The notes: generated by a model from the sequence alone, not told the origin. A stretch of 64,000 nt of DNA from CAVVJA01 sp963779485 (GCA_963779485.1 CAVZYJ010000013.1:496001-560000), one strand, 5' to 3'. Shown: positions 1-9,066, counted from the stretch's first letter. Translations and numbers: made by a program.

Positions 1-145
1 CGACGGGCAGCGCCTGCTCGTCCGGGTGCCACGCCAGCTCGGCGGGGAACTGGCGGCCTCGCTCAAGGCCGCCGCCGCGATCCGGTCGGCCCGCAAGGCC
101 GCCGACCCGGTGCGGATCGTGCTCGATCCCACCGTGCTGTTCTAG
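1..145 (+). CDS. priA: Primosomal protein N' (PriA), C-terminal end only
   Basis: An open frame enters from the left edge (first full codon at position 2) and ends with TAG at 143-145, leaving about 47 residues. The tail ends in VRIVLDPTVLF, which resembles the usual PriA ending in which a beta strand finishes with a VDP or LDP motif. In other actinomycetes priA stands directly before def-fmt-rsmB, the same order as here. PriA is a helicase-like protein for replication restart. In many actinobacteria it lacks helicase motifs, but that part lies outside the window. The call rests on the short tail plus position. Confidence 0.65.
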   Translation, partial: DGQRLLVRVPRQLGGELAASLKAAAAIRSARKAADPVRIVLDPTVLF

Positions 146-187
146 TGTCCCCAAGCCGGCTGCGGTGCCATCCGTAGGATCAGACGA

Positions 188-739
188 GTGACGCGGCAGA
201 CGATCCGGCTGTTCGGCGATCCCGTGCTGCGCACGCCGGCGGAACCGGTGACGACCTTCGATCGGGAGCTACGCACGCTGGTCGCTGATCTCACCGAGAC
301 GATGCTCGCCGCGCCCGGCTCCGGCCTGGCCGCCCCGCAGATCGGGGTCGGACTGCGGGTCTTCACCTACCACATCGACGACGAGCAGGCCGGCCACCTG
401 ATCAACCCGGCGCTGCACTTTCCGTCCCCGGAGGATCAGGACGGCCCGGAAGGGTGCCTGTCGATACCGGGACTCGCGTTCGACTGTGCCCGGCGCGAAC
501 ATGTCGTAGCGCACGGGCAGAACATGTGGGGCGACCCGGTCACGATCGAGGGCACGGCGCAGCTGTCCCGATGCATCCAGCACGAGACCGACCATCTCGA
601 CGGGGTGCTGTTCATCGACCGGCTGGATGCCGAGACCCGCAAGGCTGCGATGCGGGCGATCCGGGAGAGCGAGTGGTTCGGCGCCACTCCTGCGATCGTG
701 AAGGTGAGCCCGCACCCGATGCTGGGCCGGGCGCTATGA
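188..739 (+). CDS. def: Peptide deformylase
   Basis: Removes the N-formyl group from new proteins and acts in the cytosol with Fe(II) or a similar metal. The 183-residue protein has all three family motifs: GSGLAAPQIG (about residues 44-53), EGCLS with metal-ligand Cys90, and QHETDHLDG with the HExxH metal site at about 132-136. The start is GTG at 188. It is followed by fmt, which adds the formyl group to Met-tRNA, so the adding and removing enzymes are adjacent. Length and motifs are normal for the family. Confidence 0.97.
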   Translation: MTRQTIRLFGDPVLRTPAEPVTTFDRELRTLVADLTETMLAAPGSGLAAPQIGVGLRVFTYHIDDEQAGHLINPALHFPSPEDQDGPEGCLSIPGLAFDCARREHVVAHGQNMWGDPVTIEGTAQLSRCIQHETDHLDGVLFIDRLDAETRKAAMRAIRESEWFGATPAIVKVSPHPMLGRAL

Positions 740-785
740 GCGAGCATCGTCGGCCAGGGCGCCCTGGTTCGCGGAGCTCTGGCTG

Positions 786-1736
786 ATGCGGCTGGCGTTC
801 GCCGGTACGCCGAGCACGGCGGTGCCGTCGCTGCGCGCCCTGCTCGGCTCGCCCCGTCACGAGGTCGTCGCCGTGATCACCCGCCCGCACGCCCGGGCCG
901 GGCGGGGACGCCCGGAGCTCGCGTCGCCCGTCGAAGCGGTCGCCGTCGAGGCCGGCGTGCCGGTCCTCGCCCCGCCGAAGGCCGGTGATCCAGACTTCCT
1001 GGCCCGGCTGGCTGAGCTTCGGGTCGACTGCTGTCCGGTCGTCGCCTACGGCGCGCTCCTGCCGGCCGCGGCGCTGGCGATACCGGAGCACGGCTGGGTC
1101 AACCTGCACTTCTCGCTGTTGCCGGCCTGGCGCGGCGCGGCGCCCGTGCAGCGGGCCATTCTCGCCGGCGACGACATCACCGGAGCGTCGACCTTCCAGA
1201 TCGAGGCCGGTCTCGACACCGGGCCGGTGTATGGGGTCGTGACCGAGCCGATCCGGCCCTCGGATACGGCGGGCGAGCTGCTGGCGCGCCTGGCCGACTC
1301 CGGTGCCCAGCTGCTGGTCGCGACGATGGACGGGATCGCGGACGGCAGCCTCGTCCCGCGCCCACAATCGGGGGACGGGGTGTCGATCGCGGCCAAGATC
1401 ACGGTGGCCGACGCGCACGTCGACTGGTCGGCCCCCGGACGGCAGGTGGACCGCCAGGTACGAGCGTGCACGCCGGCGCCTGGGGCGTGGACGACGTTCC
1501 GCGGCGAGCGGCTCAAGCTCGGCCCCGTCTCGTGTCCCGACGGCGCGACGCCAGCGACCAACGGTGGGAGGTCGCCCGGAGCCTTGTCGATCCTCGCCGA
1601 CGAGGTCGCGGTCGACACGGCGACCGGCTCGGTCCGGCTCGGCTGGGTGCAGCCGGCCGGGCGCCGCTCGATGCCGGCCGTGGCCTGGGCGAGGGGCGCG
1701 CGGCCGCAGCCCGGAGAGCGTCTTGGCGTCGTCTGA
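786..1736 (+). CDS. fmt: Methionyl-tRNA formyltransferase
   Basis: Transfers a formyl group from 10-formyl-tetrahydrofolate to initiator Met-tRNA. The 316-residue protein starts MRLAFAGTPSTAVPSL, the typical nucleotide-like first strand. It has the SLLPAWRGAAPVQRAI folate-site motif near residue 110 and the GLDTGPV stretch that follows in the family. A C-terminal OB-like domain occupies roughly the last 100 residues. The ATG start at 786 lies 46 bp after def. Its end overlaps the probable TTG start of rsmB (1723) by 14 bp, which suggests coupled translation. Confidence 0.97.
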   Translation: MRLAFAGTPSTAVPSLRALLGSPRHEVVAVITRPHARAGRGRPELASPVEAVAVEAGVPVLAPPKAGDPDFLARLAELRVDCCPVVAYGALLPAAALAIPEHGWVNLHFSLLPAWRGAAPVQRAILAGDDITGASTFQIEAGLDTGPVYGVVTEPIRPSDTAGELLARLADSGAQLLVATMDGIADGSLVPRPQSGDGVSIAAKITVADAHVDWSAPGRQVDRQVRACTPAPGAWTTFRGERLKLGPVSCPDGATPATNGGRSPGALSILADEVAVDTATGSVRLGWVQPAGRRSMPAVAWARGARPQPGERLGVV

Positions 1737-3070
1737 TCCGGCCCGTCGAGCGGCCTACGACCTGCTACGCGCCGTCGATACCGACGGCGCGTACGCCAAC
1801 ATTCGGCTGCCGGCATTGCTGACCGGCTCGGTCGTTGACCGGACGCGACGCCGCGTTCGCCACCGAGCTCGGCTACGGAACGTTGCGCGCCGCCGGCACG
1901 CTCGACGAGATCATCGCCGCCTGCAGCGAGCGGCCGCCGGCGAGCATCGACCCGTCGGTGCGCGACCTGCTCCGGCTGGGCGCCTACCAGGCCCTGCGCA
2001 CGCGGGTGCCGGCGCATGCCGCGGTTGCCACCACGGTGGATCTCGCCAAGGCGACCGGCAACGCGCGAGCGGCGGGATTCCTCAATGCCGTGTTGCGGCG
2101 GATCGTCCACGACGACTGGGATACCTGGGTCGATCGGCTCAGCGCCGGCGACACCCCACTGCGGCGGCTGGCCCGACAGACCGCACATCCGGAGTGGATC
2201 GCGGACGCATTTCGCGATGCGCTCGCGGAGCCGTCCGACGGAGATCTGGTCGAGACCACCGCCGCGTTGCGCGCCGACGACAGCCGGCCCACGACTCACC
2301 TGGTCGTCTGGCCGGGCGGCATGGATCGTGACGATCTGGTCCGGCAATCCGGCGGCACGCCCGGCCCCTGGTCGCCCTACGCGGTGCGGCTCGCCGGCGG
2401 CGAGCCGGGCCAGCTCATCGCCATCCGGTCCGGTCAGGCCGCGGTGCAGGACGAAGGAAGTCAGCTGTGCGCGCTGGCCCTGGCCAACGTTCCGATCTAC
2501 GACCGCGACGAACAGTGGCTCGACCTGTGCGCCGGTCCCGGTGGCAAGACGGCGCTGCTCGCCGCGCTGGCGGCGCAGCGGAACGCTACCGTCACGGCGA
2601 ACGAGCTCCGTCCGCATCGCGCGAACCTTGTCCGGCAGGTCACGGCCCAGTGGAACGTCTCGGTCCGGGTGGGGGATGGGCGCGACTATCCCGCGACCGA
2701 CGGCGGATTCGACCGGGTGCTGCTCGATGCGCCGTGCACCGGGCTCGGGGCGTTGCGCCGACGACCGGACGCTCGGTGGCGCCGCGATCCGGCTAACGTG
2801 TCGCAATTGGCCGACCTGCAGCGTCAGCTACTCGCTTCCGCGCTGCGCCTCACCCGACCGGGTGGCGTCGTCGGTTACGTCGTCTGCTCGCCGCACCGGG
2901 CGGAGACCGTCGAGGTCGTGGCCAGCGCCGCCACGAACGGCGCCGAGGTGATCGATGCTCGACCGGGATTCGACCTCGTTCCGGACCTCGGGAACAGCCC
3001 GACCGTTCAGCTTTGGCCGCATCGGCACGAGACAGACGCCATGTTCTGCGCGCTCATCGCCCGTCTCTAG
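1723..3070 (+). CDS. rsmB: 16S rRNA m5C methyltransferase RsmB, frame broken near 1823-1840
   Basis: A Fmu/Sun family enzyme that methylates a cytosine in 16S rRNA using S-adenosylmethionine. The N-terminal NusB-like part (ASSDPARRAAYDLLRAVDTD, then NIRLPALL) is in one frame from TTG 1723, which has a GGAGAG site 4 nt upstream. The rest (LTGRDAAFATELGYGTL onward) is in the next frame. A TGA at 1820-1822 in the second frame bounds the break to 1823-1840. Removing one G from the GG at 1830-1831 joins the parts into about 448 residues, a normal length. SAM motif LDLCAGPGGKTALL, catalytic DAPCTGLGALRRRPD and the CSPHRAET motif are intact. Sequence error is more likely than loss of the gene. Confidence 0.9.
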
Positions 3071-3147
3071 ACTTCCACTGTGAGCGGCACGCAGCGGACA
3101 ACCGCAGCGCACGGTGTGCGGCCTCGCCCGATCAGCGGGGGGACCCG

Positions 3148-3840
3148 GTGAGCGGTTGGCCCGAGCCGATGATCGCGCCGAGCATCCTCGCCGCGGACTT
3201 CGCCCGGCTGGCCGACGAGGCCGAGGCGGTGCGCAACGCCGACTGGCTGCACGTGGACGTCATGGACGCGCACTTCGTGCCGAACCTGACGCTGGGGTTG
3301 CCGGTCGTGCAGAGCCTGCGCAAGGCGACCAGCTTGCCGCTCGATTGCCATCTCATGATCGATGATCCAGAGCGCTGGGCGCCGGGCTACGCGGAAGTCG
3401 GGGCCGCCAACGTGACCTTCCATGCGGAGGCGTCGCGCGATCCGGTTTCCCTGGCCCGGACGATCCGCGCGGCGGGAGCCCTGGCCGGCCTCTCGATCAA
3501 ACCCGGGACCGCCCTCGAGTCCTACCTCGAGGTGCTTCGCGAGTTCGACACGTTGCTCGTCATGACGGTCGAACCCGGGTTCGGTGGCCAGGAGTTCATG
3601 GCCGAGGTATTGCCCAAGGTGCGACAGGCTCGGGCCCACGTGGCGTCCGGCCACCTACGGTTGTTCGTGGAGGTGGACGGCGGCATCGCCGAGGACACGA
3701 TCGTGGCTGCGGCCGAGGCCGGCGCCGACGTGTTCGTGGCCGGCAGTGCGGTCTTCGGGGCCGCCGATCCCGCGAAGGCGGTCGAGGCGTTGCGCCGCAC
3801 GGCTCGGGTGGCTATCGCCGACAGCGTCGCGAGTCGTTGA
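3148..3840 (+). CDS. rpe: Ribulose-phosphate 3-epimerase
   Basis: Interconverts ribulose 5-phosphate and xylulose 5-phosphate in the pentose phosphate pathway. It is a TIM barrel of 230 residues. IAPSILAADFARLADE, DWLHVDVMDAHFVPNLT and LPLDCHLMI are the classic early strands with the metal-binding His and Asp. VEPGFGGQEF forms the phosphate-site loop and VDGGI carries the second catalytic Asp. I chose GTG 3148, with GGGGGGAC just upstream, over the internal ATG at 3169. It precedes ribD, a pairing common in actinobacteria, where ribulose 5-phosphate is also the substrate for the RibB half of RibBA. Confidence 0.95.
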   Translation: MSGWPEPMIAPSILAADFARLADEAEAVRNADWLHVDVMDAHFVPNLTLGLPVVQSLRKATSLPLDCHLMIDDPERWAPGYAEVGAANVTFHAEASRDPVSLARTIRAAGALAGLSIKPGTALESYLEVLREFDTLLVMTVEPGFGGQEFMAEVLPKVRQARAHVASGHLRLFVEVDGGIAEDTIVAAAEAGADVFVAGSAVFGAADPAKAVEALRRTARVAIADSVASR

Positions 3841-3859
3841 CGCAGGGACGAGGAGTCGA

Positions 3860-4897
3860 GTGCAGGTCAGCGAGGCAGAACGCGCGGCCATGCATCGCGC
3901 GCTGGCGCTCGCGGAAACGGTCCGCGGCCGCACCAGCCCCAATCCCGCCGTGGGCGCGGTGATCCTCGATGCGACGGGCGCGCTGGCCGGGGAAGGAGCG
4001 ACGCAGGCGGCCGGCGGCCCGCATGCCGAGGTGGTGGCGCTCAGCGCAGCCGGCCAGCGGGCCCGCGGCGGCACGGCCGTCGTCACCCTGGAGCCCTGCG
4101 CGCACACCGGCCGGACGGCGCCATGCGCGGACGCGCTCGTGGATGCGGGCGTCGTGCGGGTCGTCTACGCGGTGGACGACATCAACCCGGTGGCAGCGGG
4201 CGGCGCGGACAAGCTGATCGCCGCCGGCGTCGACGTGGTCGCCGGCCTCGACCACGACCAGGTGGCCGCCGGCGCGCTCCGCCCGTGGCTGCACGCGCTG
4301 CAGACCGGCCGCCCGTTCGTGACCTGGAAGCTCGCCACCACGCTCGACGGCCGGGTCGCTGCCGCCGATCGGACGACGCGCTGGATCTCGTCGGAGGTGT
4401 CCCGCGCCGACGCCCACGCGTTTCGAGCCGTCGTCGACGCGATCCTTGTCGGCAGTGGCACGGTACTGGCCGACGATCCCTCCCTGACCGTGCGGGACGG
4501 CACCGATCAGCTGCTCGCCCACCAGCCGCTGCGGGTGATTCTGGATCGGCGGCACCGGGTGCCGCAATCGGCGCGGGTGCTCGACAACGAGGCATCCACG
4601 CTGGTCCTCGACACCGCGGTCCCGCGATTCGCGCTGAAGGCCCTGCACGACCAGGGTGTGCGGCACGTGCTGTTAGAAGGCGGACCCACCCTGGCCGGAG
4701 CGTTCATCGAGGCCCGTTGCGTCGACGAGGTGATCGCTTACGTGGCGCCCAAGCTGCTCGGCGCCGGACCGAGTGCGTTGGGCGACTCCGGGATCGCGAC
4801 CTTGGCCGAAGCGGTCACACTGGAAATCGACAGCGTGACCCGGGTCGGACCGGACGTGAAGATCGTCGCCCGACCGGTGTGGGCCGAGGAGGGGTAG
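3860..4897 (+). CDS. ribD: Bifunctional riboflavin deaminase/reductase RibD
   Basis: Carries out two successive steps of riboflavin synthesis: deamination of the pyrimidine intermediate, then reduction of its ribose. The 345-residue protein has an N-terminal zinc deaminase domain (TSPNPAVGAVI, GGPHAEVVAL with the His-Ala-Glu core, and EPCAHTGRTAPC with two zinc cysteines). A C-terminal DHFR-like reductase domain follows (TWKLATTLDGRVAAADRTTRW, LVGSGTVLADDPSLTVR, VLLEGGPTLAGAFIEA). The GTG start at 3860 has AGGAG 4 nt upstream. It is 19 bp after rpe and 4 bp before ribE. Confidence 0.96.
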   Translation: MQVSEAERAAMHRALALAETVRGRTSPNPAVGAVILDATGALAGEGATQAAGGPHAEVVALSAAGQRARGGTAVVTLEPCAHTGRTAPCADALVDAGVVRVVYAVDDINPVAAGGADKLIAAGVDVVAGLDHDQVAAGALRPWLHALQTGRPFVTWKLATTLDGRVAAADRTTRWISSEVSRADAHAFRAVVDAILVGSGTVLADDPSLTVRDGTDQLLAHQPLRVILDRRHRVPQSARVLDNEASTLVLDTAVPRFALKALHDQGVRHVLLEGGPTLAGAFIEARCVDEVIAYVAPKLLGAGPSALGDSGIATLAEAVTLEIDSVTRVGPDVKIVARPVWAEEG

Positions 4898-4901
4898 CGA
4901 G

Positions 4902-5516
4902 TTGTTCACCGGCATCATCGAGGAGCTGGGCGAGGTCATCGCGCTCGAAGCGCACGGTGATTCGGCCGTGCTGCGCGTGCGCGCGACCGTGGTGGGCGAG
5001 GACGTGCCGACGGGCGCATCGATTGCCGTCAACGGTGTCTGCCTCACGGTGATCGACGTCACCGACGACTCGGGTGGCCAGGAGCTGGACTTCGACGTCA
5101 TGGCCGAGACCCTCAAGCGCAGCGTCGTGGGTGGATTGCGGTCCGGGGAGCGGGTCAACCTCGAGCGAGCGGTGCGCGTCGACGGCCGGCTCGACGGGCA
5201 CGTGGTGCAAGGGCACGTCGACGGAACCGGCGTGGTGCTGTCGAGGTCGCCCGGCGATCGTTTCGACACCGTGCGCTTCGGGCTTCCGGTGGATCTCGCT
5301 CGCTACGTCGCGGAAAAAGGCTCGGTCGCGGTCGATGGCGTGTCCCTGACGGTCGTCGCGGTCGGAGACGACTGGTTCGAGGTCGGGCTGATCCCGCAGA
5401 CCCTGCGCACGACGACTCTCGGTCGGAAGGTACCGGGTGAACCGGTCAACCTCGAGGTCGACGTGCTCGCCAAGTACACCGAGCGGCTGCTGGCCGCGGG
5501 TCGGAGTCGCTCATGA
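4902..5516 (+). CDS. ribE: Riboflavin synthase alpha chain
   Basis: Dismutates two molecules of 6,7-dimethyl-8-ribityllumazine into riboflavin and the pyrimidine precursor. The 204-residue protein has the diagnostic N-terminus MFTGIIEELGEV and two lumazine-binding beta-barrel repeats (first IAVNGVCLTVID, second VAVDGVSLTVVAVGDDWFEV), followed by a short C-terminal trimerisation helix. The start is TTG at 4902 with a GAGGAGGGG site at a suitable distance inside the end of ribD. It overlaps ribBA by 4 bp (ATGA at 5513). Confidence 0.96.
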   Translation: MFTGIIEELGEVIALEAHGDSAVLRVRATVVGEDVPTGASIAVNGVCLTVIDVTDDSGGQELDFDVMAETLKRSVVGGLRSGERVNLERAVRVDGRLDGHVVQGHVDGTGVVLSRSPGDRFDTVRFGLPVDLARYVAEKGSVAVDGVSLTVVAVGDDWFEVGLIPQTLRTTTLGRKVPGEPVNLEVDVLAKYTERLLAAGRSRS

Positions 5517-6740
5517 CGGTGCCGCTGGACTCGGTCGACCGGGCGATCGCCGAGCTCGCCGCCGGCCGAGCTGTGCTGGTGATCGACGACGAGGACCGGG
5601 AAAACGAGGGTGACCTGATCTTCGCGGCACAGCTCGCCACCCCGGAGCTCGTCGCCTTCATGGTGCGGTACACGTCCGGGTACATCTGCGTGCCCATCAC
5701 CGAAGGCGAACGCGGACCGGCTGGACCTGCCGCCGATGTTCCGGGTCAACCAGGATCGGCGCGGCACGGCGTACACCGTGACCGTCGACGCTCGGGAGGG
5801 AATCACCACGGGCATCTCGGCGAGCGACCGAGCTCACACCATCCGGCTGCTCGCCGACCCGGCGACGACATCCGCCGACCTGTCGCGGCCGGGCCACATC
5901 GTTCCGCTGCGAGCCCGGGACGGAGGAGTCCTGCGCCGACCGGGCCATACCGAGGCCGCGGTCGACCTGGCCCGACTGGCCGGCCTCGCACCGGCCGGCG
6001 TGCTGTGCGAGGTAGTCAGCGAGAAGGATCCGTCCGGTATGGCTCGAGCCGACGAGCTACGCACCTTCGCCGACGAGCACGGCTTGGCGTTGATCTCGAT
6101 CGCGGACCTCATCGCCTATCGCCGCCGGTCGGAGAAACTGGTCGAGCGGGTGGCCACAGCGCGGGTGCCACTGCGCTACGGCGAGTTCAACGCGGTCGGA
6201 TACTCCAGCTCGTACGACAACCGGGAGCACGTCGCCTTTGTCTTCGGCGAGATCGGGGACGGTGAAGACGTCCTGGTCCGGGTGCACTCGGAATGCCTGA
6301 CCGGCGATGTGTTCGGCTCGCTGCGATGCGACTGCGGTCCCCAGCTCGACGCGGCGCTCGCCGCGGTGGCACGAGAGGGACGGGGAGTTGTGCTCTACGT
6401 GCGGGGGCACGAGGGCCGGGGGATCGGGCTGCTGCACAAGCTGCAGGCCTACCAGCTGCAGGATCTCGGCTCGGACACCCTGGACGCCAACTTGGAGCTC
6501 GGACTGCCGGCCGATGCGCGCGACTACGGCACCGGCGCGCAGATCCTGGTCGACCTGGGTATCCACACGATGCGGCTGCTGTCCAACAATCCGGCCAAGC
6601 GTGCCGGCCTCGAGGGGTATGGGCTGCGCATCGTCGGTCAGGTGCCATTGCCGGTGCGGGCCAACCCGGAGAACCTGCGGTACTTGCAGACCAAGCGCGA
6701 TCGCATGGGCCACGTGATCAACCTGGAGGATTCCGGGTGA
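5513..6740 (+). CDS. ribBA: RibBA: DHBP synthase/GTP cyclohydrolase II, frame broken at about 5714
   Basis: Makes both riboflavin precursors. The RibB half converts ribulose 5-phosphate to dihydroxybutanone phosphate; the RibA half opens GTP. The first 67 residues (IDDEDRENEGDLIFAAQ, TSGYICVPITEGER) are in one frame. From DLPPMFRVNQDRRGTAYT onward the match continues in the next. Deleting one G of GG 5714-5715 gives ERDRLDLPPMF and a protein of about 408 residues, the family length. The GTP cyclohydrolase zinc motif CLTGDVFGSLRCDCG and the RGHEGRGIGL loop are intact. Because the gene is central to flavin synthesis and otherwise unspoiled, I infer a sequence error. Confidence 0.92.
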
Positions 6741-6762
6741 ATCACAGTCCGGAGCCAACCTC

Positions 6763-7245
6763 GTGAGCGGCGAAGGGGCGCCGGCGGCGGAGCCCGTCCT
6801 CGGCGCCGCAGGGCTGCGAGTCGCGATCGTCGCCGCGCGCTGGCACAGCACGATCATGGGCGGCCTGCTCGCCGGTGCCCGTCGGGCGCTCGCGGACTCG
6901 AACGTCACTGACGTCACCGAAGTGCGGGTGCCGGGCTGCTTCGAGTTGCCGGTCGCCGCCTCGCGTCTCGCCAACCACGGATTTGATGCCGTGGTCGCGT
7001 TGGGCGTGGTCATTCGTGGCGACACGCCCCACTTCGACTACGTCTGCACCGCGGCCACCGGCGGACTCACCGCGGTCGCCCAGCGCACCGGGGTGCCCAT
7101 CGGGTTCGGCGTGCTGACCTGCGACGACGATGCTCAGGCCCTCGACCGGGCCGGCTTGCCCGGCTCCAAGGAGGACAAGGGATACGAGGCGGCGGTGGCC
7201 GCCTTGCAGACAGCCGTGGCCCTGCGCCCGTTCCGGTGGTCATGA
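6763..7245 (+). CDS. ribH: 6,7-dimethyl-8-ribityllumazine synthase
   Basis: Condenses dihydroxybutanone phosphate with the RibD product to give lumazine, the substrate of RibE; it forms icosahedral or pentameric shells. The 160-residue protein has VAIVAARWHSTIM, VPGCFELPVAASRL, LGVVIRGDTPHFDYV (phosphate site and the catalytic His region) and PIGFGVLTCDD, all typical. The start is GTG 6763, 22 bp after ribBA. It is the last gene of the rpe-rib run; its stop overlaps the start of the accessory SMR gene. Confidence 0.96.
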   Translation: MSGEGAPAAEPVLGAAGLRVAIVAARWHSTIMGGLLAGARRALADSNVTDVTEVRVPGCFELPVAASRLANHGFDAVVALGVVIRGDTPHFDYVCTAATGGLTAVAQRTGVPIGFGVLTCDDDAQALDRAGLPGSKEDKGYEAAVAALQTAVALRPFRWS

Positions 7246-7580
7246 TGGCCCTCGCCTGGTTGTATCTAGCGCTCGCGATCGGCTCGGAGATCGTCGCGAC
7301 CCTGGAGCTACGCGAGCTGTCGAACGGAGTCCGCGCGCTGCCGCTGACGATCGTGATCGTCGGGTACACGTTGTCGTTCCTCCTGCTCATCCCCGCGCTC
7401 CGGCACATCAGCGTGGGTGTGAGCTACGCGGTGTGGTCGGCGGTCGGCACCGCCGCGGTGGCGATCTTCGGCGTCATCCTGTTCGGGGAGAAGATGAACG
7501 CGCTCGGCGTCGTGGGATTGGTGTTGATCGTCAGCGGAGTCGCCGTGCTCACCGCGTCCGGCTCGGCCCAGCACGGATGA
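7242..7580 (+). CDS. SMR-family multidrug efflux protein (EmrE/SugE type)
   Basis: A 112-residue membrane protein with four predicted helices. It begins ALAWLYLALAIGSEIVATLELR, where the membrane-embedded Glu of GSEIVAT is the proton/substrate site of the family. YAVWSAVGTAAVAIFG and a C-terminal VVGLVLIVSGVAVL helix follow. Such dimers export cationic drugs or guanidinium by proton antiport, and the substrate cannot be read from sequence. ATG 7242 overlaps the ribH stop by 4 bp; GTG 7236 is an alternative start. It is the first gene of the accessory block that separates ribH from hisE. Confidence 0.9.
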   Translation: MMALAWLYLALAIGSEIVATLELRELSNGVRALPLTIVIVGYTLSFLLLIPALRHISVGVSYAVWSAVGTAAVAIFGVILFGEKMNALGVVGLVLIVSGVAVLTASGSAQHG

Positions 7581-8158
7581 CCGAAGTCAGCGGCCTGGTC
7601 CTGGCGGCCGGGGCCGGCCGCCGGATTGGGCGGCCCAAGGCGGAACTGGTCGTCGACGGCGAGCGGCTGATCGATCGAGCCGTCCGCGTCCTGCGCGCGG
7701 GTGGGTGCGACGAGGTCGTGGCCGTCGTGCGGGACGGGCTCACCGATGCGGACGCGCGGGTAGTGGTCAATCCGGCGCCGGAGCGCGGCATGGGGTCCTC
7801 ACTCCGGCTGGCGCTGGCCGCCGCATCGGGGCGGCGTGCGGCGATCCTGCTCGTCGACACGCCCGGCATCGGCAGCGACGCCGTCCGGGCCGTGCTTGCT
7901 GTCGACGCGCCGGTCGTGGTCGCCACGTACCGCGGGCGCCGCGGCCACCCGGTGGTCGTGGATCGCGCCTGGTGGGGCGAGGTCGTCGAGCGCGCAGAGG
8001 CCGACCGCGGCGCCCGTCCGTTCCTGGAGGCGCACCCGGAGCTCGTGATCGAGGTCGAATGCCCGGGCGACCCGAGCGATCTGGATACCGCTGCGGATCT
8101 GGCCGCCTGGCGCAGCGAGGAATCCCGGCCCAGCACTTGCGCCCACGGTCCAACTTAG
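7577..8158 (+). CDS. mocA: MocA/MobA-like molybdopterin nucleotidyltransferase
   Basis: A 193-residue protein with the N-terminal motif GLVLAAGAGRRIGRPKAEL, the nucleotide-binding loop of the MobA/MocA family, then VNPAPERGMGSSLRLAL and ILLVDTPGI. MocA transfers CMP to molybdopterin, giving the cytosine dinucleotide form used by xanthine-oxidase-type enzymes. A three-subunit hydroxylase of that type is encoded at 15760-19483, so this gene probably matures its cofactor (inference). It starts at ATG 7577, inside the SMR stop. A MobA (GMP-transferring) role is possible; the neighbours favour CMP. Confidence 0.82.
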   Translation: MTEVSGLVLAAGAGRRIGRPKAELVVDGERLIDRAVRVLRAGGCDEVVAVVRDGLTDADARVVVNPAPERGMGSSLRLALAAASGRRAAILLVDTPGIGSDAVRAVLAVDAPVVVATYRGRRGHPVVVDRAWWGEVVERAEADRGARPFLEAHPELVIEVECPGDPSDLDTAADLAAWRSEESRPSTCAHGPT

Positions 8159-8173
8159 GCAAAGCTAACCTGA
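8155..8173 (+). promoter_or_regulatory. Iron-box-like operator (DtxR/IdeR type) before the ZIP gene
   Basis: TTAGGCAAAGCTAACCTGA matches the remembered IdeR/DtxR consensus TTAGGTTAGGCTAACCTAA at 15 of 19 positions, including both TTAGG and GCTAACCT arms. It starts on the last codons of mocA and ends 20 bp before the GTG of the ZIP transporter, a position where a bound repressor would block the promoter or transcription start. Inference: the transporter is iron-repressed, or manganese/zinc-repressed if an MntR-like paralogue binds. Confidence 0.6.
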
Positions 8174-8193
8174 CCTTCGAGGGAGGAGACGCG

Positions 8194-9066
8194 GTGGGCA
8201 TCGGTCCGACGCTGCTGCTCGGCCTCATTGCGGGAAGCACAATTCTGATCGGACTGCCGATCGGGCGGCTGCGAAGCCTGAGTCCGCAAGTACGCCTGTT
8301 GCTCAACGCGATTGCGGTCGGCGTGCTGCTGTTCCTGCTGTGGGACATCCTCGCGGCGGCCTGGGAGCCGATCGACTCGGCGCTCACCGCGATCCACGAC
8401 GGCACCGGCGGGCTGGGTCCGGTGTTCGGCTACGGCGCGCTCTTCGCCGGTGGGCTGGCCGTCGGCCTGCTCTCGCTGGTCGCGTACGAGAGCTACCTGC
8501 ACCGGGCGGCGCAGCCGTCCGGCCGGGGTGGCCCGGGCGCCATGTCGGTCGAGGAGGTGCCGCCGCGCCACACCGGCATCGCGACCTGGTCGCCGGCGCG
8601 CCGGCTGGCGCTGCTCATCGCCATCGGCATCGGCCTGCACAACTTCGCCGAGGGGCTCGCGATCGGCCAGTCGGCGGCGCGCGACGACATTGGGCTCGCC
8701 GCGCTGCTGGTCATCGGCTTCGCGCTGCACAACGCCACCGAAGGCTTCGGGATCGTCGCGCCGTTGGCCGCGGAGCGGAACCCGGACGGCTCGTTCTATC
8801 AGCCGAGCTGGGCGTTCCTGCTCACGTTGGGGATCATCGGCGGCGGCCCCACGTTCCTCGGCACGGCGGTCGGGCACGGGTTCACCAGCGAGGCCGTCAG
8901 CGTGGTGTTCCTCACCCTGGCCGCGGGATCGATCCTCTACGTCGTGTGCCAATTGCTCGGCGTCGCCGCTCGGGCCAAGCAGCCGAAGGTGTTGGCCTAC
9001 GGGCTGCTGATCGGACTATTGGCGGGATTCCTCACCGACGCCATCGTCACCGCTGCCGGCGTCTGA
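8194..9066 (+). CDS. ZIP-family divalent metal transporter
   Basis: A 290-residue membrane protein with about eight hydrophobic segments. It carries the two ZIP signature helices: GIGLHNFAEGLAIGQ and IGFALHNATEGFGI, whose His, Asn and Glu line the metal path. A His-containing loop (PPRHTG) lies between helices III and IV, as in the family. ZIP proteins import Zn, Fe or Mn into the cytosol. The start is GTG 8194 with GGGAGGAG 5 nt upstream. A DtxR-type box lies just upstream, which argues for iron or manganese as substrate or regulator. Confidence 0.9.
   Translation: MGIGPTLLLGLIAGSTILIGLPIGRLRSLSPQVRLLLNAIAVGVLLFLLWDILAAAWEPIDSALTAIHDGTGGLGPVFGYGALFAGGLAVGLLSLVAYESYLHRAAQPSGRGGPGAMSVEEVPPRHTGIATWSPARRLALLIAIGIGLHNFAEGLAIGQSAARDDIGLAALLVIGFALHNATEGFGIVAPLAAERNPDGSFYQPSWAFLLTLGIIGGGPTFLGTAVGHGFTSEAVSVVFLTLAAGSILYVVCQLLGVAARAKQPKVLAYGLLIGLLAGFLTDAIVTAAGV

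Noticed and set aside
1823..1840. Programmed +1 frameshift signal in rsmB, by analogy with prfB
   Set aside because: No stop-coupled slippery codon or internal ribosome site stands at the junction, and five other genes show the same kind of break at ordinary G/C runs.
1046..2806. A 586-codon open frame on the minus strand across fmt and rsmB
   Set aside because: It is the antisense shadow of well-recognised genes in GC-rich DNA; its Arg/Pro-rich translation matches no family and it has no ribosome site.
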